A DNA stretch of 64,000 nt from the NCBI RefSeq assembly GCF_019226825.1, contig NZ_CP076643.1:3333179-3397178 (forward strand). The letters run 5' to 3'. Within the stretch, counting starts at the first letter, position 1. Each line of letters opens with the position of its first letter. The stretch is from Vibrio ostreae. Lineage in GTDB: Bacteria > Pseudomonadota > Gammaproteobacteria > Enterobacterales > Vibrionaceae. Positions 27,856-40,465 of the stretch are shown piece by piece. Under the pieces are notes generated by a model, which saw only the letters and a list, made by a program, of their open reading frames with translations, had not been told where the DNA came from and did not search any database. The translations under genes were made by a program, and so were the position numbers.

Positions 27856-27884
27856 ACAGGCTGGCGAGATGCCAGCCTGTTTTC
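27856..27884 (+). terminator. Rho-independent terminator of fkpB-ispH
   Basis: Ten-bp perfect stem ACAGGCTGGC (27856-27865) / GCCAGCCTGT (27871-27880), 5-nt loop, T-rich tail. Confidence 0.92.
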
Positions 27885-28027
27885 TTTGTGTCGCTGACGC
27901 CTGCTATTGATATCGGAATTGCCATCGCTTTTGATTGCAATCGGTTTATCGCGCTAAGAGGTTGGGTGGCTTAACAGGCAAGATTCGCCTTAACAGACGA
28001 GGTGTCGCAAAGACCGGCTGCGGCATC

Positions 28028-28061
28028 ACAACAAAGGGCTCCTTGCGGAGCCCTTTGTTGT
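28028..28061 (-). terminator. Terminator of cstA
   Basis: Fifteen-bp perfect stem ACAACAAAGGGCTCC (28028-28042) / GGAGCCCTTTGTTGT (28047-28061) with a TTGC loop, 26 bases beyond the cstA stop. The stem itself supplies T residues on both strands. Confidence 0.85.
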
Positions 28062-28087
28062 TGCAGCATTATCGGTGAGCGTCTGCT

Positions 28088-29575
28088 TTACGCAGTCTCG
28101 GTCGCACCGGCTGCTGGCTTGGCTTCGTCAGCCAGGTCAGTTTCGCCTTTGCCTTTCGAAATCTTAATCACGTACACAGTGATAGCCAGGGTTGCCACCA
28201 GACCAATGATGGTCGAGATTTGCATTGGCATGCCAAAGCCCAGTGTGCTGTTGTTGAGGATGAAGGTGATACATACCGCAGTCATGAACATGGCAGGGAT
28301 AGTCGTGATCCAGTGCAGTTTATTGTGACGTAGTAGGTAAGCAGACGCTGTCCACAGCATCATCACGGCTGTTGTCTGGTTGGCAAAGCCGAAGTAACGC
28401 CAGATGATACCGAAATCAACCTGAGTCAGAATGCCGCCAATCACGAATAGAGGCATAGCCATCAGCAGGCGGTTACGCAGGGTCTTCTGTTCCATGTTGA
28501 AGTATTCAGCCAGGATCAGGCGGCTGGAGCGGAATGCGGTGTCACCAGAGGTGATCGGCAGAATAACTACACCCAGGAAGGCAATGATACCGCCGAATAC
28601 GCCCAGCAGACCAAATGATGAACTGTACACGACGTTACCCGGACCACCGTCTTTGATTGCAGCCGACAGTGCATCCAGTGAGCCGAAGAATGACAGGGCA
28701 ATCGCACACCAAATCAGCGCAATCACGCCTTCACCGATCATCGCTCCGTAGAACACAAAGCGTCCGTTCTTTTCGTTTTCCAGACAGCGTGCCATCAGTG
28801 GGGACTGAGTCGCGTGGAAACCTGAGATAGCACCACATGCGATGGTGATAAACAGCGCAGGCCATAGTGGCATATCGTTCGGGTTCATGTTGTGCAGCAT
28901 GTCGCTGACTTCAAAACCGCCCAGAATCTGGTGCTCGCTTGAGAAAGCGATGGCTGTGATCAGGCCAACTGACATGAAGATCAGCAGGGCGCCAAACAGT
29001 GGGTAGAAGCGGCCGATAATTTTATCGACCGGCACAATCGTTGCTACGATGTAGTAAGCAAAGATGATGACAACCATGGTGGTCATGTTGACGGTCAGGT
29101 CAGTTTGCTCGTTGATCAGGTTAGTGATCATACCGGCGGGGGCCGAAACGAAGACCACTCCGACCAGCAGCAGCAGCACAATGGCAAAAATATTCATAAA
29201 ATGTTTGGCGCCATTGCCAAGATAACGACCAGACAGTGACGGTACTGAAGCGCCACCGTTGCGGATTGACAGCATGCCTGAGAAATAGTCGTGGGTGGCC
29301 CCGGCAAAGATACAGCCGATAACAATCCACAGCATGGCGGCAGGACCATACAACGCGCCCATGATTGGACCAAAGATAGGACCAACACCGGCAATATTCA
29401 GCAGTTGAACAAGGTAAACTTTCGGAGTGGACATAGGTACATAGTCGACACCGTCAGTTTGAGTATGCGCGGGAGTCTGGCGCTTTTCGTTGATGCCGAA
29501 AACTTTTTCTACGAATGTGCCGTAGATGAAGTAGCCGCCGATCAGGGCTGCGACACAGGTTAGAAACCACAACAT
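28088..29575 (-). CDS. cstA: CstA-family carbon starvation / peptide or pyruvate transporter
   Basis: A 495-residue inner membrane protein of the CstA family with about a dozen or more hydrophobic segments. It is shorter than E. coli CstA (701), as in other Vibrio copies. Family landmarks are visible in AGVGPIFGPIMGALYG (about residues 60-75) and GAISGFHATQSPLMARCLE. E. coli CstA and its relative BtsT import pyruvate or peptides; btsSR, which senses pyruvate in E. coli, lies 6 kb away here. That functional link is inference. Confidence 0.9.
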   Translation of the reverse strand: MLWFLTCVAALIGGYFIYGTFVEKVFGINEKRQTPAHTQTDGVDYVPMSTPKVYLVQLLNIAGVGPIFGPIMGALYGPAAMLWIVIGCIFAGATHDYFSGMLSIRNGGASVPSLSGRYLGNGAKHFMNIFAIVLLLLVGVVFVSAPAGMITNLINEQTDLTVNMTTMVVIIFAYYIVATIVPVDKIIGRFYPLFGALLIFMSVGLITAIAFSSEHQILGGFEVSDMLHNMNPNDMPLWPALFITIACGAISGFHATQSPLMARCLENEKNGRFVFYGAMIGEGVIALIWCAIALSFFGSLDALSAAIKDGGPGNVVYSSSFGLLGVFGGIIAFLGVVILPITSGDTAFRSSRLILAEYFNMEQKTLRNRLLMAMPLFVIGGILTQVDFGIIWRYFGFANQTTAVMMLWTASAYLLRHNKLHWITTIPAMFMTAVCITFILNNSTLGFGMPMQISTIIGLVATLAITVYVIKISKGKGETDLADEAKPAAGATETA

Positions 29576-30001
29576 AGCGATTGTCCTTTATGATTGAAGT
29601 AGGGTGTTATTGAATTAATCTCAGGATGGATACTAAATGATCGATAATCGAGCTTCACCGGGTTTACCGCTCAGTGGTCGTCTGGCGAATTAAGTGGTTT
29701 CTGGCACGTATTAGTGGTTTTTAACGGCCGCTCAGCGGCAGCGACACACAGTAAACGGCCGGTGTGGCAGACAAAGGCTGAAACAGCGAATTAGCGCTGT
29801 CGGTCACGAATTAACGGCCATGATACGCATTCAATAGCCGTGTGGTCTGGTCGGTGGCACTATAGATTTCAAGCTAAGTTCAGTTGTGCATAGCCGTGCC
29901 GATTTCAATAGCAGTACAGGTGATGGTTGGCGGCCCCAAGGGGGGCTTGACAGCCGTGGTAAGGTAACCGATTCGCAGTTAACCGGGTATAAAGGCAAAA
30001 A
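29576..30001. other. Divergent cstA-lipoprotein intergenic region
   Basis: This 426-base spacer should carry the cstA promoter (minus) and that of the lipoprotein gene (plus). It holds three AGTGGT repeats at 20-bp steps (listed separately), plus AACGGCC at 29723, 29754 and 29813 and several inverted GCCGT(G) copies further right. A CRP site was expected for cstA but no strong TGTGA-N6-TCACA match was seen. Confidence 0.5.
29673..29732. repeat. Three iteron-like repeats at exact 20-bp spacing
   Basis: AGTGGT begins at 29673, 29693 and 29713, each followed by a T/C-rich and partly matching sequence (for example TCTGGC after the first two). The 20-bp step is about two helical turns, so a protein could bind all copies on one face. 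Confidence 0.6.
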
Positions 30002-30343
30002 ATGAAAACAATACTATTAATGTTGGTGACAATAGGGCTTTGGGGGTGCGCTGCAACAGAAAGCGAACTGGCAGCACAGGGAAACTGGTATCAGATTGGT
30101 TATAACGATGGTATTGCCGGACATACCCAGCGTGCATACAAAAAACTGGCTGAACTCGGCTCTGCCAGTCAGTCCGATTACCATCAGGGCTATCTGGATG
30201 GCGTGAGTGAGTATTGTAATCCGGACTTTGCCTATCAAATGGGAGTGAACGGACAATATTACGAAGGTGTGTGTGAAGGTACCAAGCAGGCGCAACGATT
30301 CCGTATGGAATGGCAGCGTGGCTGGAACGAATACAACAAATAA
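30002..30343 (+). CDS. DUF2799-type lipoprotein
   Basis: A 113-residue predicted lipoprotein. The signal peptide is short and ends in a lipobox-like LWGC (cysteine at residue 16). The mature part has repeated aromatic-glycine motifs (WYQIGYNDGIAG, YHQGYLDGVSEYC) typical of DUF2799 proteins. Function is unknown. It lies 22 bases before the antiporter gene and may be co-transcribed. Confidence 0.8.
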   Translation: MKTILLMLVTIGLWGCAATESELAAQGNWYQIGYNDGIAGHTQRAYKKLAELGSASQSDYHQGYLDGVSEYCNPDFAYQMGVNGQYYEGVCEGTKQAQRFRMEWQRGWNEYNK

Positions 30344-30365
30344 TCAGGGTTAGGCAATTACCAAC

Positions 30366-33115
<2,750 letters not shown>

Positions 33116-33192
33116 TTAATTAAGATCGGGTTGGTTTGCGCCTTGTGTTCTATTAAACCAGCGGGGCGTTTTCGCGACTAACGTTTTCGCGA

Positions 33193-34305
33193 CTAATTAG
33201 GCGGATAAATCACTCCGAGTGACGCCAGTTGGCGCGCACCGGTGACGCTGGGCAGATTACTCGCCAAACCGTGTATGCGTCGCTGCGCCAGCCAGGCAAA
33301 CGCCATCGCTTCCATGTAATCGCCATTGACCCCTTTGCGGGTGGTCGGGGCAACCTGCCAGCCGGGCAGCAGAATCTGTAACCGTTCCATCAGCAGGCCA
33401 TTCTGCGCGCCGCCGCCGCATACCAGTAATTCGGGGGCCGGACCTTGTGCATACTGGCGTACCTGGTCTGCGATAGTTTCAGCACTCAGTTCGCATAAAG
33501 TGCGCTGCACGTCGGCAGGCGCAGGATGATGCCCGGCCAGTTGCTGATCGAGCCAGTCGAGATTGAACAGCTCGCGGCCGGTGCTTTTCGGCGCCGGTTG
33601 GCTGAAATAGCTCGCTTGCTTAAGCTGCAGCAGCAGAGAGGTGATCACTTTGCCCCGGCGCGCCCAGTCTCCATTCATGTCGTAGCTCTGGCCTGTGTGG
33701 CGCTGACACCAGCCATCCATCAGTACATTACCCGGTCCCGAATCATAACCAATCACGCTGGCGTCCGGACTGAGCACTGAAATATTGGCGATCCCGCCGA
33801 TATTCAGCACCACAACACTGGAGTCGGTGACGGCAAATACGGTGCGGTGGAATGCCGGTACTAACGGCGCTCCCTGACCGCCGAGTGCCATGTCTTTACG
33901 GCGAAAGTCGGCCACGGTAGTGATGCCGGTGCGCGCGGCAATGACGTTGGCATCGCCGAGCTGGATGGTAAACGGTGTCGCTCCGGTGGGCTGGTGAAAC
34001 ACGGTCTGGCCGTGATTACCGATCGCGCGGATCTGCTCTGGTTTGGTGCCGCTGGTGGTCAGCAATTGTTCGACGGCATCGGCATACAGGTGGCCAAGCA
34101 GATGATCCAGTGTGCCGATTTCAGCCAGGTTGGTTGGCTGACCAAGGCAGACGGCCAGCAAGCGCTGTTTGAGTTGTTCAGGCATGGGCAGAAAGCCATG
34201 CGCCATTAATTCAATATGATCGCCACTCAGGGCAACCAGCGCAGTATCGACGCCGTCCAGGCTGGTGCCGGACATAATGCCGATGTACAGCTCACGTTGA
34301 TCCAT
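33193..34305 (-). CDS. anmK: Anhydro-N-acetylmuramic acid kinase
   Basis: AnmK phosphorylates and opens 1,6-anhydro-MurNAc to MurNAc-6-P during muropeptide recycling. The 370-residue protein has the N-terminal phosphate motif GTSLDGVD (about residues 12-19) and GYDSGPGNVLMDGW in the middle, as in the E. coli enzyme (369). It is divergent from nagZ, which generates GlcNAc and anhMurNAc-peptides upstream in the same pathway. Confidence 0.96.
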   Translation of the reverse strand: MDQRELYIGIMSGTSLDGVDTALVALSGDHIELMAHGFLPMPEQLKQRLLAVCLGQPTNLAEIGTLDHLLGHLYADAVEQLLTTSGTKPEQIRAIGNHGQTVFHQPTGATPFTIQLGDANVIAARTGITTVADFRRKDMALGGQGAPLVPAFHRTVFAVTDSSVVVLNIGGIANISVLSPDASVIGYDSGPGNVLMDGWCQRHTGQSYDMNGDWARRGKVITSLLLQLKQASYFSQPAPKSTGRELFNLDWLDQQLAGHHPAPADVQRTLCELSAETIADQVRQYAQGPAPELLVCGGGAQNGLLMERLQILLPGWQVAPTTRKGVNGDYMEAMAFAWLAQRRIHGLASNLPSVTGARQLASLGVIYPPN

Positions 34306-34441
34306 TATGTTATCCGCTTGTCAGATTATTCGCTTCGGAGAGAGTAACTCGCTAAAAGCCATTGTAATTGAAAAACAAACTGAATAACCTCCTTTGCAAT
34401 GACAAATTTTTATCATCCCACAGGGTGAATGAGAGGCAATA

Positions 34442-35430
34442 ATGGGTCCGTTGTGGCTTGATGTGGAAGGCTGTGAACTGACAGCAGAAGATCGCGAAAT
34501 ATTGGCGCATCCGACGGTCGGTGGTGTGATTCTTTTTGCACGTAATTACCACGATAACCAGCAACTGCTGGCGCTCAACCAGGCCATCCGTCAGGCAGCC
34601 AAGCGTCCGATTCTGATTGGGGTCGATCAGGAGGGCGGGCGGGTCCAGCGTTTTCGTGACGGTTTCAGCCGTATTCCGGCCGCGCAAAGTTATGCCCGCT
34701 CTGCACTGGGTGAGCAACTGGCCGAGCAGGGGGGTGGTTGATGGCAGCGGAGCTGGTTGCGCATGATATCGATCTCAGTTTTGCTCCGGTACTGGATAAA
34801 GGGTTTGAATGCCGGGCCATTGGCAGCCGCGCGTTTGGTGACGATGTGGCGACGGTACTGACCCACAGCAGCGCTTACCTGCGCGGGATGAAATCGGTCG
34901 GCATGGCGACGACGGGCAAACATTTTCCCGGTCATGGCGCTGTGATTGCCGATTCACATCTTGAGACGCCGTTTGATGAGCGCGACAGTATTGCCGCAGA
35001 TATGCAGATTTTTGAGACACAAATTAAGGCGGGTCTGCTCGATGCCATGATGCCGGCGCACGTGGTTTACCCCCATTATGATGATCAGCCTGCCAGTGGC
35101 TCACCTTACTGGCTCAAGCGTGTTCTGCGCGAGCAGCTCGGCTTTGCCGGCATCGTGTTTTCTGACGATCTCAGTATGGAAGGCGCTGCCGTGATGGGCG
35201 GTCCGGCGCAGCGCGCCAAGCAGTCATTGCAGGCAGGCTGTGATATGGTGCTGATGTGCAATAAGCGTGAGTCGGCCGTCGCGGTGCTGGATGACCTGCC
35301 CATCAGCGAAGTGCCGCAAGCGCTGCAACTGCTTAAACAGCGTAACTTCAGTTACCGCGAGTTACAGAGCTCAGTACAGTGGAAACAAGCCAGTTTGGCG
35401 ATGCAGCGTCTGGTCGAACAGTTTGGATAA
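34442..35430 (+). pseudogene. nagZ: Beta-hexosaminidase NagZ, frameshifted (one missing G)
   Basis: NagZ removes GlcNAc from anhydro-muropeptides in the cytoplasm. Two overlapping frames (34442-34741 and 34738-35430) together contain the whole family 3 glycosidase, including KHFPGHG with the catalytic His and FSDDLSMEG with the nucleophile Asp. The break is in a G6 run at 34729-34734. Seven G would read [11 protein letters not shown] and give 329 residues, the normal Vibrio length. A sequencing error is likely; if real, recycling would stop at this step. Confidence 0.85.
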
Positions 35431-35432
35431 CG

Positions 35433-35458
35433 CAAAAGGCTCCCGAGGGAGCCTTTTG
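35433..35458. terminator. Bidirectional terminator between nagZ and btsR
   Basis: CAAAAGGCTCC (35433-35443), CGAG loop, GGAGCCTTTTG (35448-35458). It lies between convergent nagZ and btsR and is symmetric. Confidence 0.88.
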
Positions 35459-35478
35459 TCTACCTGATGGGTAGACAA

Positions 35479-36195
35479 TTAATGGAAACCGAGTTTCTCT
35501 TTCAGTTCTTTAAGATAGCGGCGGCTGACCGGAACCTGATGGTCTGAGCGGGTCATGATTTCCGCCAGACCATTCTCCAGCAACTTAATCTCTTTGATTG
35601 CTTTGGTATTGACCAGATACTGGCGATGACAGCGTACCAGCGGGGTTTTTTCTTCCAGAATTTTCAGGGTCAGCTGGCTGGTGGCGCGCTGGTGTGATGT
35701 CTGGACATGCACGCCGCTGATATCGCTGAAGGCAAATTCGACCTCGGTAGTCGGAACAATCACGATACGGTTTAAACCGATGCACGGCACCTGGTCCAGA
35801 TTGTGCGGTGCCAGGATGGAATAATCCTGTGGTTTGCTGATACTGCGTACCAGGCGGGCGATGGTTTTTTCCAGCCGTGCCGGGTCAATCGGCTTAAGCA
35901 GATAGTCAAAGGCATTATCTTCAAAGGCCTGCAGAGCGTATTGGTCATAGGCGGTGACAAAGACCACCTTGGGCATGGTTTCCGGATCGAGCATGCCGAG
36001 CAGTTCAATGCCGGTAATTTGTGGCATCTGAATGTCGAGAAACACGACGTCAGGCCGTAGCTGGTTGATTTTTTTCAGCCCTTCGATGGCATTGTTGGCC
36101 TCGCCAATCACATCAATCTGGCCGCTTTCCGCCAGTAAATCCATCAGCTCTTCACGGGCGAAATGCTCGTCGTCTATTACCAGTGCAGATAACAT
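35479..36195 (-). CDS. btsR: LytTR response regulator BtsR
   Basis: A 238-residue response regulator paired with BtsS. The receiver domain (1-about 120) has the phospho-acceptor Asp in PDVVFLDIQMPQITG, and the C-terminal LytTR DNA-binding domain ends in the VSRRYLKELKEKLG motif. E. coli BtsR has 239 residues and controls a pyruvate transporter gene. It lies nine bases after btsS. Confidence 0.92.
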   Translation of the reverse strand: MLSALVIDDEHFAREELMDLLAESGQIDVIGEANNAIEGLKKINQLRPDVVFLDIQMPQITGIELLGMLDPETMPKVVFVTAYDQYALQAFEDNAFDYLLKPIDPARLEKTIARLVRSISKPQDYSILAPHNLDQVPCIGLNRIVIVPTTEVEFAFSDISGVHVQTSHQRATSQLTLKILEEKTPLVRCHRQYLVNTKAIKEIKLLENGLAEIMTRSDHQVPVSRRYLKELKEKLGFH

Positions 36196-36204
36196 TCTGA
36201 TTCC

Positions 36205-37881
36205 TCAATAGGTTCCTTTGTCGGGGATGAGAAAGCTCATTCGGGTATATTGGTTATGTTCGACCTCGATATTGAGGCCGCAATCGGCACCGAACTTATA
36301 ACTCAGGCGTTTAGCGACGATCTGCATCCCCAGACCATCGTGATCCTCACTCGGAGCCTGATAACTGCCGGCATTGTCTTCGACTACGATACGATAGCCG
36401 TGCATTTCTTTAATACTGTAGATGCGTACCTTACCGCCTTCCAGCAGGTTGGAAGTCCCATGCTTGATGGCGTTTTCCACCAGAGGTTGCAGGGTGAAGC
36501 TTGGCACGTTGCGCTCCAGCAAAGATTCATCAATCGCAATGTCCACATCCAGCCGGTCACTAAAGCGTGCCTTCTCGATAGTCAGATACGCGTTGACGTG
36601 CGCCAGCTCCTCTTTCAGAGTCACTACGCCGATATTCTGCTTCAGATTACTACGGAAGAACTGCGATAAATGCTGGATCAGTTCACGGGCTTTATTGGGA
36701 TCACGCCGGATCACCGCGCTAATGGTATTGAGGGCGTTAAACAGAAAATGCGGGTTGACCTGGGCCTGCAGTAGTTTGATTTCTGCCCGCGACAGCAGAA
36801 TCTGTTTCTGCTGGTATTCACCGTACAGGATCTGACTCGACAACATCTGGGCAATCCCTTCCGCCATCGACATATTGATGGTCGAAAACAGCTTACGCTT
36901 CGGCTCGTACAGTTTTATGGTTCCAATGACCCGATCTCCTGCACGCAGCGGGATAATCAGCGCCGATCCGAGACGGCAACTGGGCGAGATCGAACACTGA
37001 TAAGGCCGCTCCTTGCCGTCGAGATAGATGATAGCGTTGCGGGCAATCGCATCCAGGGTACTTGGTGAGGAAATCGGTGTGTTGGGCTTGTGGTGGTCGT
37101 CACCAATGCCGACAAAGGCGAGAATTTTATCCCGGTCGGTGATGGAGACTGCGCCGACATTGGTCTGTTCATAGACGATGCGAGCAATTTTTTCTGCGTT
37201 TTGTGGGTTAAAACCGTTGGCGAGGATGCCCACTGAGCGCTCGGCGATATTCAGCGCGCGGCGTGAAAACGTCGCGGAATACTCTTCGAAAATAGTTTTG
37301 CGATCCTGCAGGATACTCATAAACAGCGCCGCACCGACCGAGTTGGCAATGATCATCGGTGCCGCAATGGTCGAGACCAGGGCATAGGCCTCTTCATAGG
37401 GATCGGCAATCAGCAGGATCAGCAGCATCTGGACAATTTCGGCAAACAGGGTGACGGCAAACACCACGCTCGGACTAAATAGCAACCGGCCTTTGCTTCT
37501 GCGCATCAGATAAGTGTGCAGCAAACCGCCGATAATCCCTTCTGCTGTGGTCGAGACCGCACAAGCCAGGTCGGTAAAGCCACCGAGGGAATAGCGGTGG
37601 ATACCGCCGGTCAGCCCAACCGCAAAGCCAACCACCGGACCGCCAAACAGGCCCCCCATCACCGCGCCGATCGCTCGAGTATTGGCGATGGCATCATTAA
37701 TCTGCAGACCAAAATAGGTGCCCATAATACAGAACAGCGAGAACAGCACATACACGCTGAGTCGGTGATTGAAGCGGCGTGAAATGTTCAGTAATGGCAA
37801 AAAAATGGGGGTTTTACTCAGCATGTAGGCCAGCACAAGGTAGACACACATCTGCTGCAGTAACGAGAGAATTAAATCCAT
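36205..37881 (-). CDS. btsS: Sensor histidine kinase BtsS (LytS type)
   Basis: A 558-residue membrane sensor kinase (E. coli BtsS 561). Residues 1-about 200 form the 5TM-LYT membrane sensor, followed by a GAF-like region and the kinase core with the phospho-His box QVNPHFLFNALNTISAVIRR and the N box LQPLVENAIKHG. In E. coli BtsS binds extracellular pyruvate. The neighbouring cstA-family transporter makes a nutrient role plausible here. Confidence 0.92.
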   Translation of the reverse strand: MDLILSLLQQMCVYLVLAYMLSKTPIFLPLLNISRRFNHRLSVYVLFSLFCIMGTYFGLQINDAIANTRAIGAVMGGLFGGPVVGFAVGLTGGIHRYSLGGFTDLACAVSTTAEGIIGGLLHTYLMRRSKGRLLFSPSVVFAVTLFAEIVQMLLILLIADPYEEAYALVSTIAAPMIIANSVGAALFMSILQDRKTIFEEYSATFSRRALNIAERSVGILANGFNPQNAEKIARIVYEQTNVGAVSITDRDKILAFVGIGDDHHKPNTPISSPSTLDAIARNAIIYLDGKERPYQCSISPSCRLGSALIIPLRAGDRVIGTIKLYEPKRKLFSTINMSMAEGIAQMLSSQILYGEYQQKQILLSRAEIKLLQAQVNPHFLFNALNTISAVIRRDPNKARELIQHLSQFFRSNLKQNIGVVTLKEELAHVNAYLTIEKARFSDRLDVDIAIDESLLERNVPSFTLQPLVENAIKHGTSNLLEGGKVRIYSIKEMHGYRIVVEDNAGSYQAPSEDHDGLGMQIVAKRLSYKFGADCGLNIEVEHNQYTRMSFLIPDKGTY

Positions 37882-37986
37882 AAACCTGTTTCATCGCGGG
37901 TGGAAAGGGGGCTATTTTAGGGGAGAGTAAGGCAAGAAAACACGCCTCAGGCGGCACTTTGTGGTGAAAATAGCATAACTGCCAAG

Positions 37987-38112
37987 TGTAAATTTAAATT
38001 TACAGCAAATGTTTTTTAAAATTTACACTTGCATTGTTTTTAAACCCTGTTAATTTGTGTTTTATACAACTTGAACACCCTTATTATCAAAGTGTGTAAA
38101 TAAAAGATTACA
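37987..38112. promoter_or_regulatory. TyrR boxes upstream of aroF-tyrA
   Basis: A perfect 18-bp palindrome TGTAAATTTAAATTTACA (37987-38004) fits the strong TyrR box TGTAAA-N6-TTTACA. A weaker box with one good half-site lies at 38010-38027, and a near-box TGTAAATAAAAGATTACA at 38095-38112 overlaps the leader just before the ribosome site. The strong-weak adjacent arrangement is that of TyrR repression of aroF in E. coli. Confidence 0.8.
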
Positions 38113-38121
38113 GGTGACGCG

Positions 38122-39195
38122 ATGAAAAAAAGTGAATTAAGCGATATCAACATTGTTGATGAACAGATACTGATTACTCCAGATGCACTGAAAGACAAGC
38201 TGCCTTTGAGTGACAATGCCCGTCGTTTTATTCGCCAGTCGCGTCAGGAAATCGCCGACATCATCCACAAGCGCGATCATCGTCTGCTGGTGGTGTGCGG
38301 CCCGTGTTCTATCCACGATATTGCAGCGGCGAAAGAGTACGCCAAGCGTCTTAAAGCGTTATCGGAAGAGCTTAAAGATCAACTCTACATTGTGATGCGC
38401 GTCTACTTCGAAAAGCCGCGTACCACTGTGGGCTGGAAAGGTCTGATTAACGACCCGCACCTGGACGGTACCTTTGATATTGAGCACGGTCTGCATGTCG
38501 GTCGCCAGTTGCTGGTGGATCTGGCCGAGATGGAAATCCCGCTCGCAACTGAAGCCTTGGATCCGATCAGTCCGCAATACCTGGCTGACACCTTCAGCTG
38601 GGCTGCGATTGGCGCGCGGACCACTGAATCACAAACGCACCGTGAAATGGCCAGTGGCCTGTCGATGCCGATCGGTTTTAAAAACGGTACTGACGGCAGC
38701 CTGTCGACGGCGATCAATGCGATGCAGGCCGCGTCTTCCAGCCACCGCTTTATGGGGATCAGCCGTGACGGACAGGTTGCATTGCTGACCACGCAAGGTA
38801 ACAGCAACGGTCACGTTATTCTGCGTGGCGGTAAGCAGACCAACTACGATTCAGTTTCTGTCGCGGAGTGTGAAGAAGATCTGGCTAAAGTCGGCCTGGA
38901 TGCGGCGCTGATGGTGGATTGCAGCCACGCGAACTCACGCAAAGATTACCGTCGTCAGCCTCTGGTGGCAGAAGATGTGATTCACCAGATCCGTGAAGGC
39001 AACCGCTCTATTATCGGTCTGATGATTGAGAGCCATATCAACGAAGGCAACCAGTCTTCAGACCTGCCTTTCGATAAGATGGCTTACGGCGTTTCCATCA
39101 CCGATGCCTGTATTAATTGGGATACAACTGAGGCATTATTACGCCACGCTCATCAGGAGCTGATTCCGTTTTTGCAAGATCGCCTTAAAGGTTAA
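38122..39195 (+). CDS. aroF: 3-deoxy-7-phosphoheptulonate synthase (class I DAHP synthase)
   Basis: This enzyme condenses PEP and erythrose-4-phosphate in the first step of the shikimate pathway. The 357-residue protein carries [10 protein letters not shown] (about residues 59-68, metal-binding Cys), [20 protein letters not shown] and a [11 protein letters not shown] motif. The gene is called aroF because it is followed at 14 bases by tyrA and controlled by TyrR boxes, as in E. coli; the tyrosine-sensitive type is inferred. Confidence 0.93.
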   Translation: MKKSELSDINIVDEQILITPDALKDKLPLSDNARRFIRQSRQEIADIIHKRDHRLLVVCGPCSIHDIAAAKEYAKRLKALSEELKDQLYIVMRVYFEKPRTTVGWKGLINDPHLDGTFDIEHGLHVGRQLLVDLAEMEIPLATEALDPISPQYLADTFSWAAIGARTTESQTHREMASGLSMPIGFKNGTDGSLSTAINAMQAASSSHRFMGISRDGQVALLTTQGNSNGHVILRGGKQTNYDSVSVAECEEDLAKVGLDAALMVDCSHANSRKDYRRQPLVAEDVIHQIREGNRSIIGLMIESHINEGNQSSDLPFDKMAYGVSITDACINWDTTEALLRHAHQELIPFLQDRLKG

Positions 39196-39209
39196 TTAAA
39201 GGATTATTC

Positions 39210-40337
39210 ATGGCCGTAGAATTAAATGAATTGCGTGATCAGATTGATGCCGTTGACAAGCAGATGGTGGAACTGCTGGCTCGTCGTCTGGCATTGGTCG
39301 AGAAAGTTGGTGAAGTAAAAAGTCAGCATGGCTTACCGATTTATGCTCCGGACCGCGAGGCCGCGATGCTCGCGTCCCGTCGTGAAGAAGCGGAGCGTAA
39401 AGGGGTACCACCGCAACTCATCGAAGATATTCTGCGTCGTACCATGCGTGAGTCCTACGCCAGTGAAAAGGATTCCGGCTTTAAGTGTCTGAATCCGGAA
39501 CTGCGCTCTGTGGTGATCATCGGTGGTCACGGTCAGCTTGGCGGCTTGTTTGCGCGGATGTTCAAACTGTCGGGCTACCCGGTCAAAATACTGGGCAGTA
39601 AAGACTGGGAGCGTGCCGATGAAATGCTCAGTGATGCCGGCATGGTGGTGGTCACAGTTCCGATTCACCTCACGCTGGGCGTGATAGAAAAACTGAACAC
39701 TCTGCCAGCCGACTGTATTTTGTGTGACCTGACCTCGGTCAAGAGCAAACCGCTCAAAGCCATGCTTGCGGCGCACCAGGGGCCAGTGGTGGGTCTGCAC
39801 CCGATGTTCGGCCCGGATGTGCCTAGCCTCGCTAAGCAGGTGATTGTGTACTGTGATGGTCGCGGCGAAGAGCATTACCAATGGCTGCTCAAACAGTTCT
39901 CCATCTGGGGCGCGAGTTTGTGTCAGATTGATGCCGCTGAGCATGATCATGGGATGACCTTGATTCAGGCGCTGCGCCACTTTACCTCGTTCGCTTACGG
40001 CCTGCATTTGTCGAAAGTGAATCCTAACCTGGCGCAGCTGTTGCAGCTCAGTTCACCGATTTATCGCCTTGAACTGGCGATGGTGGGGCGTTTATTTGGT
40101 CAGGATCCTAATCTGTACGGCGATATTATTTTGTCATCGGAAGAGAACATCAGCATGATCGAGGACTTCTACCGTAACTTTGGTGAAGCGGTCAAACTGA
40201 TTACTGACCGTGACAAGCAGGGCTTCATCACCCATTTTGACAAAGTCAGCCAATGGTTTGGCGACTACTCCCAGCAATTTATGCTGGAGAGCCAGAATTT
40301 ATTAAAACAAGCAAATGACTCGATTCATCGAGGCTAA
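39210..40337 (+). CDS. tyrA: Bifunctional chorismate mutase/prephenate dehydrogenase
   Basis: TyrA converts chorismate to prephenate and on to 4-hydroxyphenylpyruvate for tyrosine synthesis. The 375-residue protein (E. coli 373) has an AroQ-type mutase domain (1-about 90, [20 protein letters not shown]) and an NAD-binding dehydrogenase domain starting [17 protein letters not shown] (about 100). AAAGGA precedes the ATG. It ends the aroF-tyrA operon. Confidence 0.97.
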   Translation: MAVELNELRDQIDAVDKQMVELLARRLALVEKVGEVKSQHGLPIYAPDREAAMLASRREEAERKGVPPQLIEDILRRTMRESYASEKDSGFKCLNPELRSVVIIGGHGQLGGLFARMFKLSGYPVKILGSKDWERADEMLSDAGMVVVTVPIHLTLGVIEKLNTLPADCILCDLTSVKSKPLKAMLAAHQGPVVGLHPMFGPDVPSLAKQVIVYCDGRGEEHYQWLLKQFSIWGASLCQIDAAEHDHGMTLIQALRHFTSFAYGLHLSKVNPNLAQLLQLSSPIYRLELAMVGRLFGQDPNLYGDIILSSEENISMIEDFYRNFGEAVKLITDRDKQGFITHFDKVSQWFGDYSQQFMLESQNLLKQANDSIHRG

Positions 40338-40354
40338 CTCTCCCCGGTAATTAG

Positions 40355-40378
40355 CGCTGCTTCGGCAGCGTTTTTTTT
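40355..40378 (+). terminator. Rho-independent terminator of aroF-tyrA
   Basis: CGCTGC (40355-40360), TTCG loop, GCAGCG (40365-40370), followed by eight T residues. Confidence 0.93.
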
Positions 40379-40465
40379 ATCCCGTTTAGGGGCAAGTGTT
40401 TAGCGCAGCGATGTTCAGTTTTCGGCCTTACCAGGTCGTGCGCAAACCACGAACAGCGAAGCGGA

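Noticed and set aside
28088..28328. Plus-strand frame over the end of cstA
   Set aside because: Antisense to a conserved membrane protein; no ribosome site and no family match.
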